DNA of 64,000 bases from Vibrio sinensis (GTDB lineage Bacteria; Pseudomonadota; Gammaproteobacteria; Enterobacterales; Vibrionaceae), in the NCBI RefSeq assembly GCF_003605645.1, contig NZ_QVMU01000001.1, positions 248,001-312,000 of the forward strand. The letters run 5' to 3'. Made by a program: the position numbers and the translations under genes. Within the stretch, counting starts at the first letter, position 1. Every line of letters starts with the position of its first letter. The notes below the pieces were generated by a model. The model did not search any database. It was not told the DNA's origin and saw only the letters and a list, made by a program, of their open reading frames with translations. Positions 26,643 to 36,213 of this stretch are shown in pieces.

Positions 26643-27089
26643 TTAGTTGTTTTCAATAGCTGATATTTGTTCAACTCGAGTAAGGTGTCTACCTCCTTCA
26701 AATCGTGCTTCCAACCAGCAATCAATGATCATCTTTGCAACTTCAGAACCAATTACACGGGCCCCAAAAGCCAGAATATTTGTATCATTATGCTGCTTTG
26801 ATAATTGTGCAGTATAAGGATCTGAACATACAACGGCTCGAACGCCATGCACCTTATTTGCGGCCAGTGAAATCCCTACACCAGTTCCACATATTAAAAT
26901 GCCTAGATCGGCTTTTCCTGTTGTTACTTCATTCGCTACGAGTACTCCATATTGAGGATAGTCTGTTCGTTCAGTTGAGTTAGTTCCAAGATCGATGACT
27001 TGGAACTCTTTTTTTTTCAAGTGTTCAATGACACAAGATTTTAGTTCAATTCCTACATGGTCGTTAGCGATTGCTATTATTTTTTTCAT
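26643..27089 (-). CDS. rpiB: Ribose/allose 6-phosphate isomerase RpiB
   Basis: 148-residue cytoplasmic isomerase of the LacAB_rpiB family. Catalytic C67 in 'GILICGTGVGISLAANK' and H100 in 'SKQHNDTNILAFG' are present; 'IANDHVGIELK' is the phosphate-binding N-terminus. RpiB interconverts ribose 5-phosphate and ribulose 5-phosphate and also allose 6-phosphate to allulose 6-phosphate. It is transcribed divergently from alsB across 266 bases, as in E. coli, so its physiological job here is most likely allose 6-phosphate isomerisation feeding AlsE. Confidence 0.9.
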   Translation of the reverse strand: MKKIIAIANDHVGIELKSCVIEHLKKKEFQVIDLGTNSTERTDYPQYGVLVANEVTTGKADLGILICGTGVGISLAANKVHGVRAVVCSDPYTAQLSKQHNDTNILAFGARVIGSEVAKMIIDCWLEARFEGGRHLTRVEQISAIENN

Positions 27090-27355
27090 AAAACTCTCAA
27101 TGTTTGTGAACTTTCAGTAATGATACAGGTGAATTAATATTCAATCAAAAAAATAAAAACATAAAAATCAACAACATATGTGCATGGTGAAAAAGTGTGA
27201 TTTTAGTCGTGTTGTTATTTTTGTGATTTATGATGCTTTTTATTTTTACTTTTGTTGTTAGATTAATCGCCACGCAGACCGATACCCTACACTGTGCGTC
27301 ATGCGTAAAACGAGAAAAATTGGTTGTTTATTGAACGCTCTAACTGGAGTAAAAA
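27090..27355. promoter_or_regulatory. Divergent rpiB/alsB control region
   Basis: Very AT-rich. Two TGTGA half-sites lie at 27196-27200 and 27232-27236, but neither has a good matching right half, so CRP binding is only possible. This is the obvious place for AlsR operators; GGAG lies shortly before the alsB ATG. Confidence 0.4.
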
Positions 27356-28288
27356 ATGAAACTGAATACACTAAAAAAAACAATTGCTGCCGCACTACTT
27401 TTAAACCTATCTGTTCCGGCATTTGCTGCTGATTATGCTGTTATCCTTAAAACATTGAACAATCCATTTTGGGTTGAAATGAAAGAAGGTATTGAAGTTT
27501 ATGCTGAAAAAGAAGGGCTAGAAATTGACGTATATGCTTCGTCTTCAGAGGGGGATATGCAAAGTCAAATGCGCTTATTTGAGGATGTTACTAATCGTGA
27601 TTATAAAGGGATAGCGTTTGCTCCACTTAGCGCAAATAACCTAGTTTTCCCAGCCGTTAAAGCATATAAAAAAGGTATCCATCTAGTAAATCTGGATGAG
27701 CGAATCGATATTGAAGGCCTTAATAATGCGGGTGCGAATGTTGCAGGTTTTGTTACAACGAATAACGTTGACGTTGGTTCTATGGGGGCTGCCTATATTA
27801 TTGAAGAGTTAGGTGAGCTAGGCGGTAAAGTAGCGATCATTGAGGGTAAGGCAGGCAATGCATCCGGTGAAGCGCGTCGCTCTGGTGCAGCAAATACTTT
27901 CGGATCTGCCTCTCAAATCCAGCTAGTTGCCTCACAACCAGCTGACTGGGATCGCATGAAAGCTCTTGATGTAGCGACTAATATCTTACAACGCAACCCT
28001 GATCTAAAAGCGTTCTATTGCGCAAACGATACTATGGCTATGGGAGCAGCCCAAGCTGTCCGAAACGCGGGTAAAGCGGAGCAAATTTTAGTTGTTGGTA
28101 CTGACGGTGCGCCTGAAGCTCGCAAAATGGTAGCAGAAGGATATATGTCAGCGACAGTTGCTCAAGATCCAGCTCAAATTGGAGTAAAAGGTTTGCAAAT
28201 TCTCGTTAAGTCTGTGAATTCGGGGAAAATTACAGCCGTGAACGCAAATCCAGAAACAGCTATGGTGCCTGCGGTACTTGTTAAATAA
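27356..28288 (+). CDS. alsB: D-allose ABC transporter, periplasmic binding protein
   Basis: 310-residue sugar-binding protein of the ribose/galactose type (periplasmic binding protein type 1), exported by the signal peptide at residues 1-24 (cleavage after AFA). It matches my memory of E. coli AlsB over its whole length: 'LKTLNNPFWVEMKEGIE', 'GIAFAPLSANNLV', 'AIIEGKAGNASGEARRSGA' and 'ASQPADWDRMKALDVATN'. It delivers D-allose to the AlsA/AlsC importer. First gene of alsBACEK, with a GGAG ribosome site and a divergent rpiB gene upstream. Confidence 0.93.
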   Translation: MKLNTLKKTIAAALLLNLSVPAFAADYAVILKTLNNPFWVEMKEGIEVYAEKEGLEIDVYASSSEGDMQSQMRLFEDVTNRDYKGIAFAPLSANNLVFPAVKAYKKGIHLVNLDERIDIEGLNNAGANVAGFVTTNNVDVGSMGAAYIIEELGELGGKVAIIEGKAGNASGEARRSGAANTFGSASQIQLVASQPADWDRMKALDVATNILQRNPDLKAFYCANDTMAMGAAQAVRNAGKAEQILVVGTDGAPEARKMVAEGYMSATVAQDPAQIGVKGLQILVKSVNSGKITAVNANPETAMVPAVLVK

Positions 28289-28334
28289 ACTAATATTTGG
28301 CGGCAGCTTATGCCGCCATATTCTAGGAATTGCC

Positions 28335-29855
28335 ATGAGTGCACCTATTATTGAAATGCAAAACATTGCAAAACATTTTGGCAGTGTAAGAGCGTTGGAT
28401 AATGTAAATCTCAGTATCTACTCAGGGGAAGTTCATGCGCTATTAGGAGAAAATGGCGCAGGTAAATCTACTTTGATGAAAGTGTTATCTGGAATTCATG
28501 AACCAACGGCAGGGAAAATATTTGTCGATAGCAGGGAATATGTTCAATTAACACATAGTGAAGCTGCGGATCTTGGAATAAGTATAATTTATCAAGAATT
28601 GAGTCTTATTGAAGAGTTAAGTGTTCTAGAAAATATATTCATTGGTCGACTTGAAACAAAAAAAATATTTGGCATTGAAGTCGTTGACTGGGTTTCAATG
28701 AGAAATACAGCCGAATTACTTATGAGTGATCTTGGGCTTAATATTGACCTCGATGAAAAGGTTGAAAATATATCAATTTCGTATAAGCAAATGGTTGAAA
28801 TTGCGAAAGCGCTAACAACTAATGCTCGTGTGCTTATTATGGATGAGCCTACATCATCATTGACAGAAGTAGAAGTTGAACGTTTATTTTTCATTGTTAA
28901 TAGACTTCGAGAAAAAGGTACTGCGATTGTTTATATTTCACATAAGCTAAAAGAAATACATCAGATTTGCGATAGATACTCGGTGCTGCGTGATGGTAAC
29001 TCTATGGGCTCAGGCATGGTAGAGAATACCACCAATAACGATATTATTCGGTTAATGGTAGGTCGTGATTTAGATACTCGAGATAGGAGCGATTATAAGC
29101 CTAGGTCTGATAGAGAAACACTATTGTCTGTGCAAAGTATGACATCAAAAGATGGCCAATCAGTAAAAGATGTCTCTTTCGAAGTAAAGCGAGGTGAAAT
29201 TATTGGTTTTGCTGGTCTTGTTGGGGCGGGGCGGACAGAAATTATGAATTGTCTATTTGGTATTGTTCCAATGACAAAAGGTAAAGTGTTGTTTAAAGGC
29301 AAAGATATTACACCGTCCTCACCGTTAGATGCGATGAGTAATGGAATGGCCTATGTGACTGAATCACGTCGAGAAAATGGTTTTTTTGATAACTTTACAA
29401 TTGGTGAAAACATTGCAATAGCGCGCTCACTAAAAGAGGGTGGATTATTTGGCATGTTTGGCGTTTTCAATAAAACTGAAGAAGACAGTCAAGCAATTCA
29501 GTATAAAGAATTACTTGGAATTAAATGTGATTCAATCCATCAAAAGATTACTGAGCTTTCTGGTGGTAATCAACAAAAGGTTATTATTTCAAAGTGGATG
29601 GCTTCTAATCCAAATATTATTATTTTCGATGAACCAACTAGAGGGATAGATGTTGGTGCAAAATCTGAAATATATAAAATAATGAGACAGCTATGTGACG
29701 AAGGTAAGGTCGTAATCATGGTTTCCTCTGAATTACCTGAAATATTAGCTGTGAGTGACAGGGTTGCTGTCGTTAATGAAGGAAGGATTGCAAAAATCCT
29801 AAATAATGATGGTCTGTCAGAAGAGGAGATAATGAAATGGGCATTGCCAAATTAG
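28335..29855 (+). CDS. alsA: D-allose ABC transporter, ATP-binding protein
   Basis: 506 residues with two ABC ATPase domains in one chain, as in RbsA/MglA/AlsA sugar importers. Domain 1: Walker A 'GENGAGKST', signature-region 'ISYKQMVEIAKAL', Walker B 'LIMDEPTSSLT'. Domain 2: degenerate P-loop 'GLVGAGRTE', signature 'LSGGNQQKV', Walker B 'IIFDEPTRGID'. Start placed at 28335 (AGGAA shortly before); an upstream frame start at 28278 would overlap alsB and give an unrelated leader. The gene overlaps alsC by 19 bases. Its sequence is visibly more AT-rich than its neighbours. Confidence 0.93.
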   Translation: MSAPIIEMQNIAKHFGSVRALDNVNLSIYSGEVHALLGENGAGKSTLMKVLSGIHEPTAGKIFVDSREYVQLTHSEAADLGISIIYQELSLIEELSVLENIFIGRLETKKIFGIEVVDWVSMRNTAELLMSDLGLNIDLDEKVENISISYKQMVEIAKALTTNARVLIMDEPTSSLTEVEVERLFFIVNRLREKGTAIVYISHKLKEIHQICDRYSVLRDGNSMGSGMVENTTNNDIIRLMVGRDLDTRDRSDYKPRSDRETLLSVQSMTSKDGQSVKDVSFEVKRGEIIGFAGLVGAGRTEIMNCLFGIVPMTKGKVLFKGKDITPSSPLDAMSNGMAYVTESRRENGFFDNFTIGENIAIARSLKEGGLFGMFGVFNKTEEDSQAIQYKELLGIKCDSIHQKITELSGGNQQKVIISKWMASNPNIIIFDEPTRGIDVGAKSEIYKIMRQLCDEGKVVIMVSSELPEILAVSDRVAVVNEGRIAKILNNDGLSEEEIMKWALPN

Positions 29856-30826
29856 AAAACAATAAAAAATCAACAAAAGATGTTAATTTTGGTGATCTAT
29901 GGGGTAAGTACGGAACATTTGGTATTTTAATACTAATGATTGTGATTTTTGGTCTGAGTTCTCCTCAGTATTTTTTAACCTCAAATAATATTACACAAAT
30001 ATTTACTCAGTCATCGGTTAATGTATTGATTGGTATGGGAGTCTTTTTTGCAATATTAATTGCTGGTATTGATTTGTCTGTTGGTTCAATTCTTGCCTTT
30101 GCAGGAATGGTGACAGCAAAACTGATGATTGCTGGTGTTGATCCTATCTTAGCGGCGATCATTGGAGGTATTTTTGTAGGTGGTTTATTGGGGGCGATTA
30201 ATGGTGCACTAGTGAACTATACTGGCCTTCATCCTTTCATTATTACATTGGGTACTAATGCTATTTTCCGGGGCGCTACACTAATTATCTCTGATGCCAA
30301 TTCTGTGTATGGATTCCCTTATGACTTCGTTCAAATTTTTGCTGGTACTTTCCTTGGTATTCCTACGCCGGTGATTCTTGCACTGTTTGTTGCTGGTTTA
30401 TTATGGTTCTTAACCACTAAAACACGCCTAGGTCGTAATATATATGCATTGGGTGGTAACGCAGAATCGGCTCACTATTCCGGTATTAATGTTAAAAAGC
30501 ATACGATGATTGTATTCATCATATCCGGTGTTTGTGCAGGACTCGCAGGTGTTGTGACGACAGCGCGTCTGGGCTCGGCTGAACCATTAGCTGGCACTGG
30601 TTTTGAAACGTATGCTATAGCCTCGGCGATTATCGGCGGCACGAGCTTCTTCGGTGGTAAAGGCCGCGTTCTAAGTGTCGTAATCGGCGGTTTAATTATC
30701 GGAACGATTAATAATGGTTTAAACATTCTTCAAGTACAAACTTATTACCAGTTAGTTGTCATGGGCGGCCTAATTATTGCCGCAGTAGCCCTTGATCGCT
30801 TTTTCTCTGCCAAGGATAAAAAATAA
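29837..30826 (+). CDS. alsC: D-allose ABC transporter, permease
   Basis: 329-residue inner-membrane permease of the RbsC family with about ten hydrophobic spans. Family hallmarks: 'LIAGIDLSVGSILAFAGM' and 'GLHPFIITLGT', and the cytoplasmic coupling loop 'TRLGRNIYALGGNAESAHYSGI'-like region (only its first part quoted as motif TRLGRNIYALGGN). The start codon lies inside alsA, with AGGAG at 29823-29827 nine bases before it, so translation is coupled. The stop shares one base with the alsE start. With AlsA it forms the D-allose importer. Confidence 0.92.
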   Translation: MGIAKLENNKKSTKDVNFGDLWGKYGTFGILILMIVIFGLSSPQYFLTSNNITQIFTQSSVNVLIGMGVFFAILIAGIDLSVGSILAFAGMVTAKLMIAGVDPILAAIIGGIFVGGLLGAINGALVNYTGLHPFIITLGTNAIFRGATLIISDANSVYGFPYDFVQIFAGTFLGIPTPVILALFVAGLLWFLTTKTRLGRNIYALGGNAESAHYSGINVKKHTMIVFIISGVCAGLAGVVTTARLGSAEPLAGTGFETYAIASAIIGGTSFFGGKGRVLSVVIGGLIIGTINNGLNILQVQTYYQLVVMGGLIIAAVALDRFFSAKDKK

Positions 30827-31518
30827 TGAAAAAACCTTTAATTGCGCCGTCTCTAATGTGTATGGACCTAACTCGTTTGGAAGAGCAAATCCGATTTTTT
30901 GATGACAAAGTAGGTTACTATCACGTTGATATCATGGATGGCCATTTCGTACGTAACTTAACCTTATCTCCATTTTTTGTTGAGCAAGTCAAAAAAATTG
31001 CAACGGCACCAATGGACTGTCATTTAATGGTTACTAACCCTGAACAATATGTCGGGCCGCTGGCGAAAGCTGGGGCAGCAATGATCAGTTTTCATGCGGA
31101 AACTGCCAATGGACAAGCTTTCCGTCTAATTGATAATATTCGTCAACATGGGATGCAAGTAGGTTTAGTTCTTAACCCTGAAACGCGTCTTGATGAAGTA
31201 GCCTTGTACTTAAATCGTATGGACAAAGTGACTATCATGACGGTAGATCCGGGTTTTGCTGGTCAACCATTTATTCCGGAAATGTTGGAAAAAGTTAAAC
31301 AGTTTAAACAATTTCGTGAAGAGCATAATCTTAAGTTTCAAATTGAAATTGATGGTTCATGTAATAAGAAAACATATAAGTTTCTTCTAGATGCCGGAGC
31401 TGACGTTCTTATCGTGGGAACATCAGGTTTATTTAATAATGATTCTGATATAAATAAAGCTTGGGCAATCATGCAAGATGATATTAATTTAGCGCTGATG
31501 GAGGTCGAATATGCATAA
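30826..31518 (+). CDS. alsE: D-allulose-6-phosphate 3-epimerase
   Basis: 230-residue TIM-barrel enzyme of the ribulose-phosphate epimerase family that converts D-allulose 6-phosphate to fructose 6-phosphate. Metal- and substrate-binding motifs: 'APSLMCMDL', 'YYHVDIMDGHFVRNLTLSP' with paired His and Asp, 'MDCHLMV', 'VDPGFAGQPFIP', and the phosphate-binding 'DAGADVLIVGTSGLF'. These agree with E. coli AlsE rather than Rpe, notably 'GQPFIPEML'. Start overlaps the alsC stop and end overlaps alsK by 8 bases, so it is translationally coupled within the operon. Confidence 0.92.
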   Translation: MKKPLIAPSLMCMDLTRLEEQIRFFDDKVGYYHVDIMDGHFVRNLTLSPFFVEQVKKIATAPMDCHLMVTNPEQYVGPLAKAGAAMISFHAETANGQAFRLIDNIRQHGMQVGLVLNPETRLDEVALYLNRMDKVTIMTVDPGFAGQPFIPEMLEKVKQFKQFREEHNLKFQIEIDGSCNKKTYKFLLDAGADVLIVGTSGLFNNDSDINKAWAIMQDDINLALMEVEYA

Positions 31519-32413
31519 AAAAAGTGCATACCTTGGCGTTGACATGGGAGCGACACATACACGGTTATGCCTCCTTGATCAAGATAATAACATTCTAGAG
31601 TTAAAGAAAATTGCAACAAATAATATAATGGAAAAAGGTCTTCAACGTGGCATGTTGAATTTAATTACAGATGTAGTTGAAGAAAAACAGGTGTTTTTAA
31701 ACCGCGCGGTGATTGGATTACCTGCGACCATTTCTAAAGATCGTAAAAATATTTTGTCTACACCTAATTTGAAAGTGAAATCCACGGAATTTTCAGGTTT
31801 GGTCTCTAGCTTACAGGAAGAGTTCGGGTGTCCCGTTGAGCTCGAAAGAGATGTGAATTTACAAATTACCTATGACACGTTTCATATGTCGGTAACCGAT
31901 AAGACTGTTTTGGGATGCTATTTAGGCTCTGGCTTTGGTTTTTCAATTTGGCTTAATGGTGATGTATATACTGGAGCGCATGGTGTTGCGGGTGAGTTGG
32001 GGCATATTCCTTATGGAAATGCGAATGTAAGGTGTGGTTGTGGTAATCATGGTTGCTTAGAGAGCTACGTTTCAGGTGTATATCTTAAAGCCGAATATGA
32101 TGCTCAACACGCCGATTATGAGATAGGTGATTTTTTTGACCAACATTGTAATGAAGCGTTTATTTCTCAATTCATCGCCCATGCTGGTAGAGCTATTGCC
32201 ACGACAGTTAATCTTTTTGACCCTGATATTGTGTTATTAGGCGGCGGAGTTATGGACATGAAAGGGTTCCCATACAACGCTTTGAGAAAGTCAGTTTTAC
32301 AACATACGCGTAAACCGCTACCTCACGATGAGGTAACCTTTATGAAAGCCACATCTTCTTCTTTTAATGGTGCAACAGGAGCTGCTTTGCAAGCTCTGAA
32401 TCATACGAAATAG
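31511..32413 (+). CDS. alsK: D-allose kinase (ROK family)
   Basis: 300-residue cytoplasmic sugar kinase that phosphorylates D-allose at C6. ROK hallmarks: N-terminal 'LGVDMGATHTRL' phosphate loop, 'GLPATISKDR', catalytic-region 'GELGHIPYGN' and the zinc motif 'CGCGNHGCLESY', then 'DIVLLGGGVMDM'. The start overlaps alsE by 8 bases with GGAGG just inside alsE as the ribosome site. It is the last catabolic gene before the terminator at 32443, so upstream genes and this one are one transcript. Together with RpiB and AlsE it takes allose to fructose 6-phosphate. Confidence 0.91.
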   Translation: MHKKSAYLGVDMGATHTRLCLLDQDNNILELKKIATNNIMEKGLQRGMLNLITDVVEEKQVFLNRAVIGLPATISKDRKNILSTPNLKVKSTEFSGLVSSLQEEFGCPVELERDVNLQITYDTFHMSVTDKTVLGCYLGSGFGFSIWLNGDVYTGAHGVAGELGHIPYGNANVRCGCGNHGCLESYVSGVYLKAEYDAQHADYEIGDFFDQHCNEAFISQFIAHAGRAIATTVNLFDPDIVLLGGGVMDMKGFPYNALRKSVLQHTRKPLPHDEVTFMKATSSSFNGATGAALQALNHTK

Positions 32414-32442
32414 TTGTAAATAAATTGATATAAGATAAAGTT

Positions 32443-32469
32443 GCTCTCATACATGAGAGCCTTTTTTTT
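32443..32469 (+). terminator. Rho-independent terminator between alsK and alsR
   Basis: Seven-base arms GCTCTCA (32443-32449) and TGAGAGC (32454-32460) closing a TACA loop, followed by a T8 tract. It ends only 9 bases before the alsR start codon, so alsR should depend on readthrough or on its own promoter. Confidence 0.88.
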
Positions 32470-32478
32470 GGGGACAAT

Positions 32479-33336
32479 ATGAACCTGAGTATTCAAGAAG
32501 TATACCCGAGACTTCGGATGTTAATTCCATCTTTAACAAAGACGGAAAAAAAAGTGGCTGAGTTCTTTTTGATTCCCCGTTCTGTAAATAAAGACACGAC
32601 GATTAATCATCTTTCTCATCAATTAAATGTATCAGCTGCACTTATAGTAAAGGTGGCAAAAAAGCTTGGTTATGATGGATTTAAAGACTTAAAACAAGCT
32701 TTGTTGTTGGTTGAGAATGATAAAAATTATTCACCTGATCAGTATTTAAGTCCAGATGATGATTGTGCTCAGATTGTACAGAAAGTACTAAAAAATTCTA
32801 TTAATGCACTCCAAGAAGCATTGTCATTTTCTAGTGTTCCAAATATTGAACAAGCAGCAAAATCCATAATTGGATGTCGTCGTTTAACTATTATGGCTGT
32901 CGGTGGTACGTGGGTAATAGCGGAAGATTTTCACCATAAATTATTGAGAATTGGCATTCATTCTTATGTACCCAAGGACTATCATATGATGATTATGGCT
33001 GCTAGTTTAATGGGGCCAGAGGATGTAGTCCTTGTTATTTCTCATTCTGGTCAAACGATAGATTTGAACGATGCCGTAAAGGAAGTTAAAGTATGCGGTG
33101 CGCAGGTAATTACCGTCACAAATAATTATAACGCGGAATTAACTAAGATGTCAGACTGTGCGATATTTGCACCAGCATCTCCGGAACCTATACTAGGTAA
33201 AAATGGTACAGCAAGATTGGTTAAAATAGCATTGATCGATTGCTTGTACGCCACTATCGCTAATTTAACGCCAGAACAAACAAAAAGTAGCATAAATAAA
33301 ACTTTGTGTGCGACTAGTCGTTTACACGCAAGTTAG
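32479..33336 (+). CDS. alsR: RpiR/AlsR-type regulator of allose genes
   Basis: 285 residues: N-terminal RpiR helix-turn-helix (about 1-77, 'LTKTEKKVAEFFL', 'LSHQLNVSAALIVKVAKKLGYDGFKDLKQAL') and a C-terminal SIS sugar-phosphate-binding domain (about 120-255, 'MAVGGTWVIAEDF', 'LVISHSGQTIDLNDAVKEV'). In E. coli AlsR (RpiR) represses rpiB and the als operon; here the gene is last in the cluster instead of first. The gene follows a strong intrinsic terminator whose T tract abuts its ribosome site (GGGG), so its level is probably low and linked to operon readthrough. The effector is presumably allose or allulose 6-phosphate. Confidence 0.86.
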   Translation: MNLSIQEVYPRLRMLIPSLTKTEKKVAEFFLIPRSVNKDTTINHLSHQLNVSAALIVKVAKKLGYDGFKDLKQALLLVENDKNYSPDQYLSPDDDCAQIVQKVLKNSINALQEALSFSSVPNIEQAAKSIIGCRRLTIMAVGGTWVIAEDFHHKLLRIGIHSYVPKDYHMMIMAASLMGPEDVVLVISHSGQTIDLNDAVKEVKVCGAQVITVTNNYNAELTKMSDCAIFAPASPEPILGKNGTARLVKIALIDCLYATIANLTPEQTKSSINKTLCATSRLHAS

Positions 33337-33849
33337 CATTAACATTCATTATTCTAGGCGTTCCGGAGTGTAGTTAATCTAACAAAAGGTTGTATTTGTC
33401 TTGTTAGTGGTTAGTAGTCGGCACTACATGATGAATACTACCATTTTGATGAACAAATGGCATTTATGTAGTCATTTCTTTGTTATTGGAAGTTAATATC
33501 CCTTTATCTTACGACTTAGTTTTGCTAGAACGCAATATCTATATGTACGGCATTGTCTACTTATCTTTCTTGACATATTTCTTTTCTCCGTCGTATCAAG
33601 CTATTAAAACTATAGTTTAGTTGGCGTTTATTACCTTGTTGTAATGTTATTTTTGTGTTGTAACACGGTTATTCTAAGTGATGTGTTTGTTTGATTTGTG
33701 GTCACCAATATCCATGTAGGCTATTGAAAGTAAAGTGTTTATCTATATGGCTTTTATCATCATCTGTGACGGCTGACGCCTTTTTAAACTCGTAAAAGAC
33801 TTATTATCCGTACGGTTTTATTTTAAACGTTGTCATCAAGGAGTCTGAT
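33337..33849 (+). promoter_or_regulatory. Intergenic region upstream of the Dcu-type transporter
   Basis: 513 AT-rich bases without a supported gene. It should contain the promoter of the dicarboxylate transporter, which is usually CRP/FNR controlled, but I find no clean TTGAT-N4-ATCAA or TGTGA-N6-TCACA site. The only local structure is a small hairpin (GTAGT/ACTAC) near 33415. Confidence 0.35.
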
Positions 33850-35163
33850 GTGTTTTTTATAGAGTTTTTTATCGTCCTCGGATGTATTTTAATTGGTGCT
33901 AGGATTGGTGGTATCGGTCTTGGCGTATTAGGTGGTGTTGGTCTTGCTATTTTGAGCTTTGGCTTTGGCTTAAAACCAACCAGTCCACCTATTGATGTAA
34001 TGCTTATGATCATGGCTGTAGTTGCTGCGGCTGCGGCAATGCAAGCCGCTGGTGGTTTGGATTACCTGATCAAAATAGCTTCAAATATTTTACGTAAAAA
34101 CCCTCGTCATATTACGTTTATCGCACCGCTAGTAACTTATATGTTTACCTTCTTAGCGGGTACTGGTCACGTAGCATATTCAGTATTACCTGTTATTGCT
34201 GAAGTGAGCCGTCGTAGTGGTGTTCGTCCTGAGCGTCCATTGGGTATGGCCGTTATTGCTTCTCAGTTTGCAATCGTAGCGAGTCCAATTGCTGCAGCAG
34301 TCGTTGCTCTAGTTGCATTCTTAGAGCCTCAAGGTATTACATTGGCTGACGTGCTAATGGTAACTGTTCCGGGTACATTCCTAGGTTTAGCTGCTGCGTG
34401 TTTGATTGTAAATAAACTTGGTAAAGAGCTTAAAGACGATCCTGAATATCAGCGTCGTATGGAAGATCCTGCTTTCCGCGCTGAGATGGAGCAAGAAGTT
34501 CAAATTGAAGAAATTGAAATTCGTCCAGAAGCGAAAACAGCAGTTGGCCTGTTCCTATTTGGTGCACTAGCGGTTGTAATCATGGGCGCGTTCCCATTCC
34601 TACGCCCTAACTTTGATGGCTCACCAATGGGCATGGCACACACGATTGAAATCATCATGCTGGCAATGGGTGCGTTGATCATTCTTATCTGTAAGCCAGA
34701 TGGCAATGCTATCACTCAAGGTTCTGTTTTCCACGCGGGTATGCGCGCTATCGTGGCGATCTTTGGTATTGCATGGTTAGGTGATACTTTCATCGCAGGC
34801 CATGACGCGATGGTAAAAGAAGCGGTATCTGGCATGGTGGAAGTTGCACCTTGGACATTCGCTTTCGCACTATTTGGTCTATCTGTAATGGTAAACAGTC
34901 AAGGTGCAACCACTGCAGTATTGGTTCCTGTTGGTATCATGCTTGGTCTACCACCAGAAGTTATTATTGCAACGTTTGTTGCTGTGAACGGCTACTTCTT
35001 CATTCCAAACTACGGCCCAATCATTGCGTCAATCGATTTTGACCGTACAGGTACGACTAAGATCGGTAAGTACATATTCAACCACAGCTTTATGCTTCCA
35101 GGTTTACTAAGTATGGTATTTAGTATTATCTTTGGTTTCATTTTTGCGGGCTTTGTTCTCTAG
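33850..35163 (+). CDS. Anaerobic C4-dicarboxylate transporter, DcuA/DcuB family
   Basis: 437-residue inner-membrane exchanger for fumarate, malate, succinate and aspartate. Typical Dcu blocks: '[19 protein letters not shown]', '[28 protein letters not shown]' start, '[17 protein letters not shown]', '[17 protein letters not shown]', '[12 protein letters not shown]', '[10 protein letters not shown]' and '[13 protein letters not shown]'. It mixes features of DcuA and DcuB, so I leave the symbol blank. The start is GTG at 33850; an ATG two bases earlier is out of frame. AAGGAG precedes it. Hydrophobic segments agree with 10 to 12 spans. It stands alone, closed by the terminator at 35197. Confidence 0.88.
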   Translation: MFFIEFFIVLGCILIGARIGGIGLGVLGGVGLAILSFGFGLKPTSPPIDVMLMIMAVVAAAAAMQAAGGLDYLIKIASNILRKNPRHITFIAPLVTYMFTFLAGTGHVAYSVLPVIAEVSRRSGVRPERPLGMAVIASQFAIVASPIAAAVVALVAFLEPQGITLADVLMVTVPGTFLGLAAACLIVNKLGKELKDDPEYQRRMEDPAFRAEMEQEVQIEEIEIRPEAKTAVGLFLFGALAVVIMGAFPFLRPNFDGSPMGMAHTIEIIMLAMGALIILICKPDGNAITQGSVFHAGMRAIVAIFGIAWLGDTFIAGHDAMVKEAVSGMVEVAPWTFAFALFGLSVMVNSQGATTAVLVPVGIMLGLPPEVIIATFVAVNGYFFIPNYGPIIASIDFDRTGTTKIGKYIFNHSFMLPGLLSMVFSIIFGFIFAGFVL

Positions 35164-35196
35164 AACAATGACGCTATAAGTGTCGGCTTAAAGTTA

Positions 35197-35228
35197 AAAC
35201 ACCGGTAGGTTTTCCTACCGGTGTTTTT
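35197..35228 (+). terminator. Rho-independent terminator of the Dcu-type gene
   Basis: Thirteen-base perfect arms AAACACCGGTAGG (35197-35209) and CCTACCGGTGTTT (35214-35226), TTTT loop, T tract. The following bases to 35489 hold nothing I can name apart from the ribosome site AGGAG at 35477-35481. Confidence 0.93.
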
Positions 35229-35489
35229 GTTTGCACAGATCTGACGACTCAATGTTGTGAAGTTCACTACAATTGCAATATGCGACGTGTTTTGCAACCC
35301 ATCATTCTCTCTTCCTAGTTACTTTTTAGTTAAGTCATTCATTTTTAGGCCTTGCTGCTTTTGCCTGAATCGGTATCGAATTTGCACTGTTCAATATGGC
35401 TAAGTTTTTATTCAACAATAATACAAGTTAACAAGTTCCGTTAACTGCAACATCAGTTGGTTCCGATCCTGAGTTTAGGAGTGGATACT

Positions 35490-36134
35490 ATGCGTGTTGT
35501 GTTAATGATAATTTTGGTGTTTTGTATCGCGAGTTGCAGTAACGGCGTTCCGACGATAGCTAGTAGGCTCGACAAAGAGATAGAAAAGAACAATGAGAAG
35601 ATATTCATAGGTATTCCATTTTTGCTTGGTATGGAAGCAAGTACGGTGAGATTGGATGAGAACTGGGTAATTACTTCTAAACACAATGAACCAATTTTAT
35701 CGTTACTCGGAACACAAGTTCACTACCATCCTTTGTGTGATATTGCCTTAATTAACCAAAATGGGGATGGTCGATCCGAGGTTGGTATGGTTTATAACGG
35801 AGAATCTATATCCCACGTTGGCTATCCGATTGGCTTTCCTCTTTCAGAAAACGCTGGAGTGTATATTGGTGAGGTTATCGTTGATAATTGGAAAGAATGT
35901 ACTATGTCTGCATCGACAGGTGTCGTTGCCGTTGGTATGTCTGGTGGCGGTGTCTACAATCAGAAAGGTCAATTAGTTGGCATTAATCATGGTTTTCTTT
36001 CAGTTAACGTCGAGTGGGCCGATCGCTCGGCACAAAACCCTAGCGTCTTTTTAGCGTTATTTGCAGTACGGGAGTGGCTAGAACAAACGACGGGACGGCG
36101 TTATTTCGATGATGCCAATGTCGGCGAGTATTAG
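35490..36134 (+). CDS. Trypsin-like serine protease-fold lipoprotein
   Basis: 214 residues from the ATG at 35490 (AGGAG 9 bases upstream); the frame extends back to a GTG at 35457. The N-terminus 'MRVVLMIILVFCIASCSNG' is a lipoprotein signal with lipobox IASC, so the protein should be membrane-anchored in the periplasm or on the outer membrane. A chymotrypsin-fold triad is visible: His in 'VITSKHN', Asp in 'HPLCDIALIN' and Ser in 'GMSGGGVYN', with 'LVGINHG' after it as in trypsin-like and DegP-like peptidases. It is alone on the plus strand, converging with the fimbrial usher gene. Substrate unknown; processing of surface proteins is only a guess. Confidence 0.72.
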   Translation: MRVVLMIILVFCIASCSNGVPTIASRLDKEIEKNNEKIFIGIPFLLGMEASTVRLDENWVITSKHNEPILSLLGTQVHYHPLCDIALINQNGDGRSEVGMVYNGESISHVGYPIGFPLSENAGVYIGEVIVDNWKECTMSASTGVVAVGMSGGGVYNQKGQLVGINHGFLSVNVEWADRSAQNPSVFLALFAVREWLEQTTGRRYFDDANVGEY

Positions 36135-36213
36135 CTCGACAACACTTTTTAACGCATGGTCATGTGCAATACAACAGTAAGCGATACGAACTAATGTGAA
36201 ATATTATGGTGAA

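Noticed and set aside
33560..33720. FNR or CRP site before the Dcu-type gene
   Set aside because: Only half-sites such as TTGAC or TGTGG could be found; none pairs with a proper second half.
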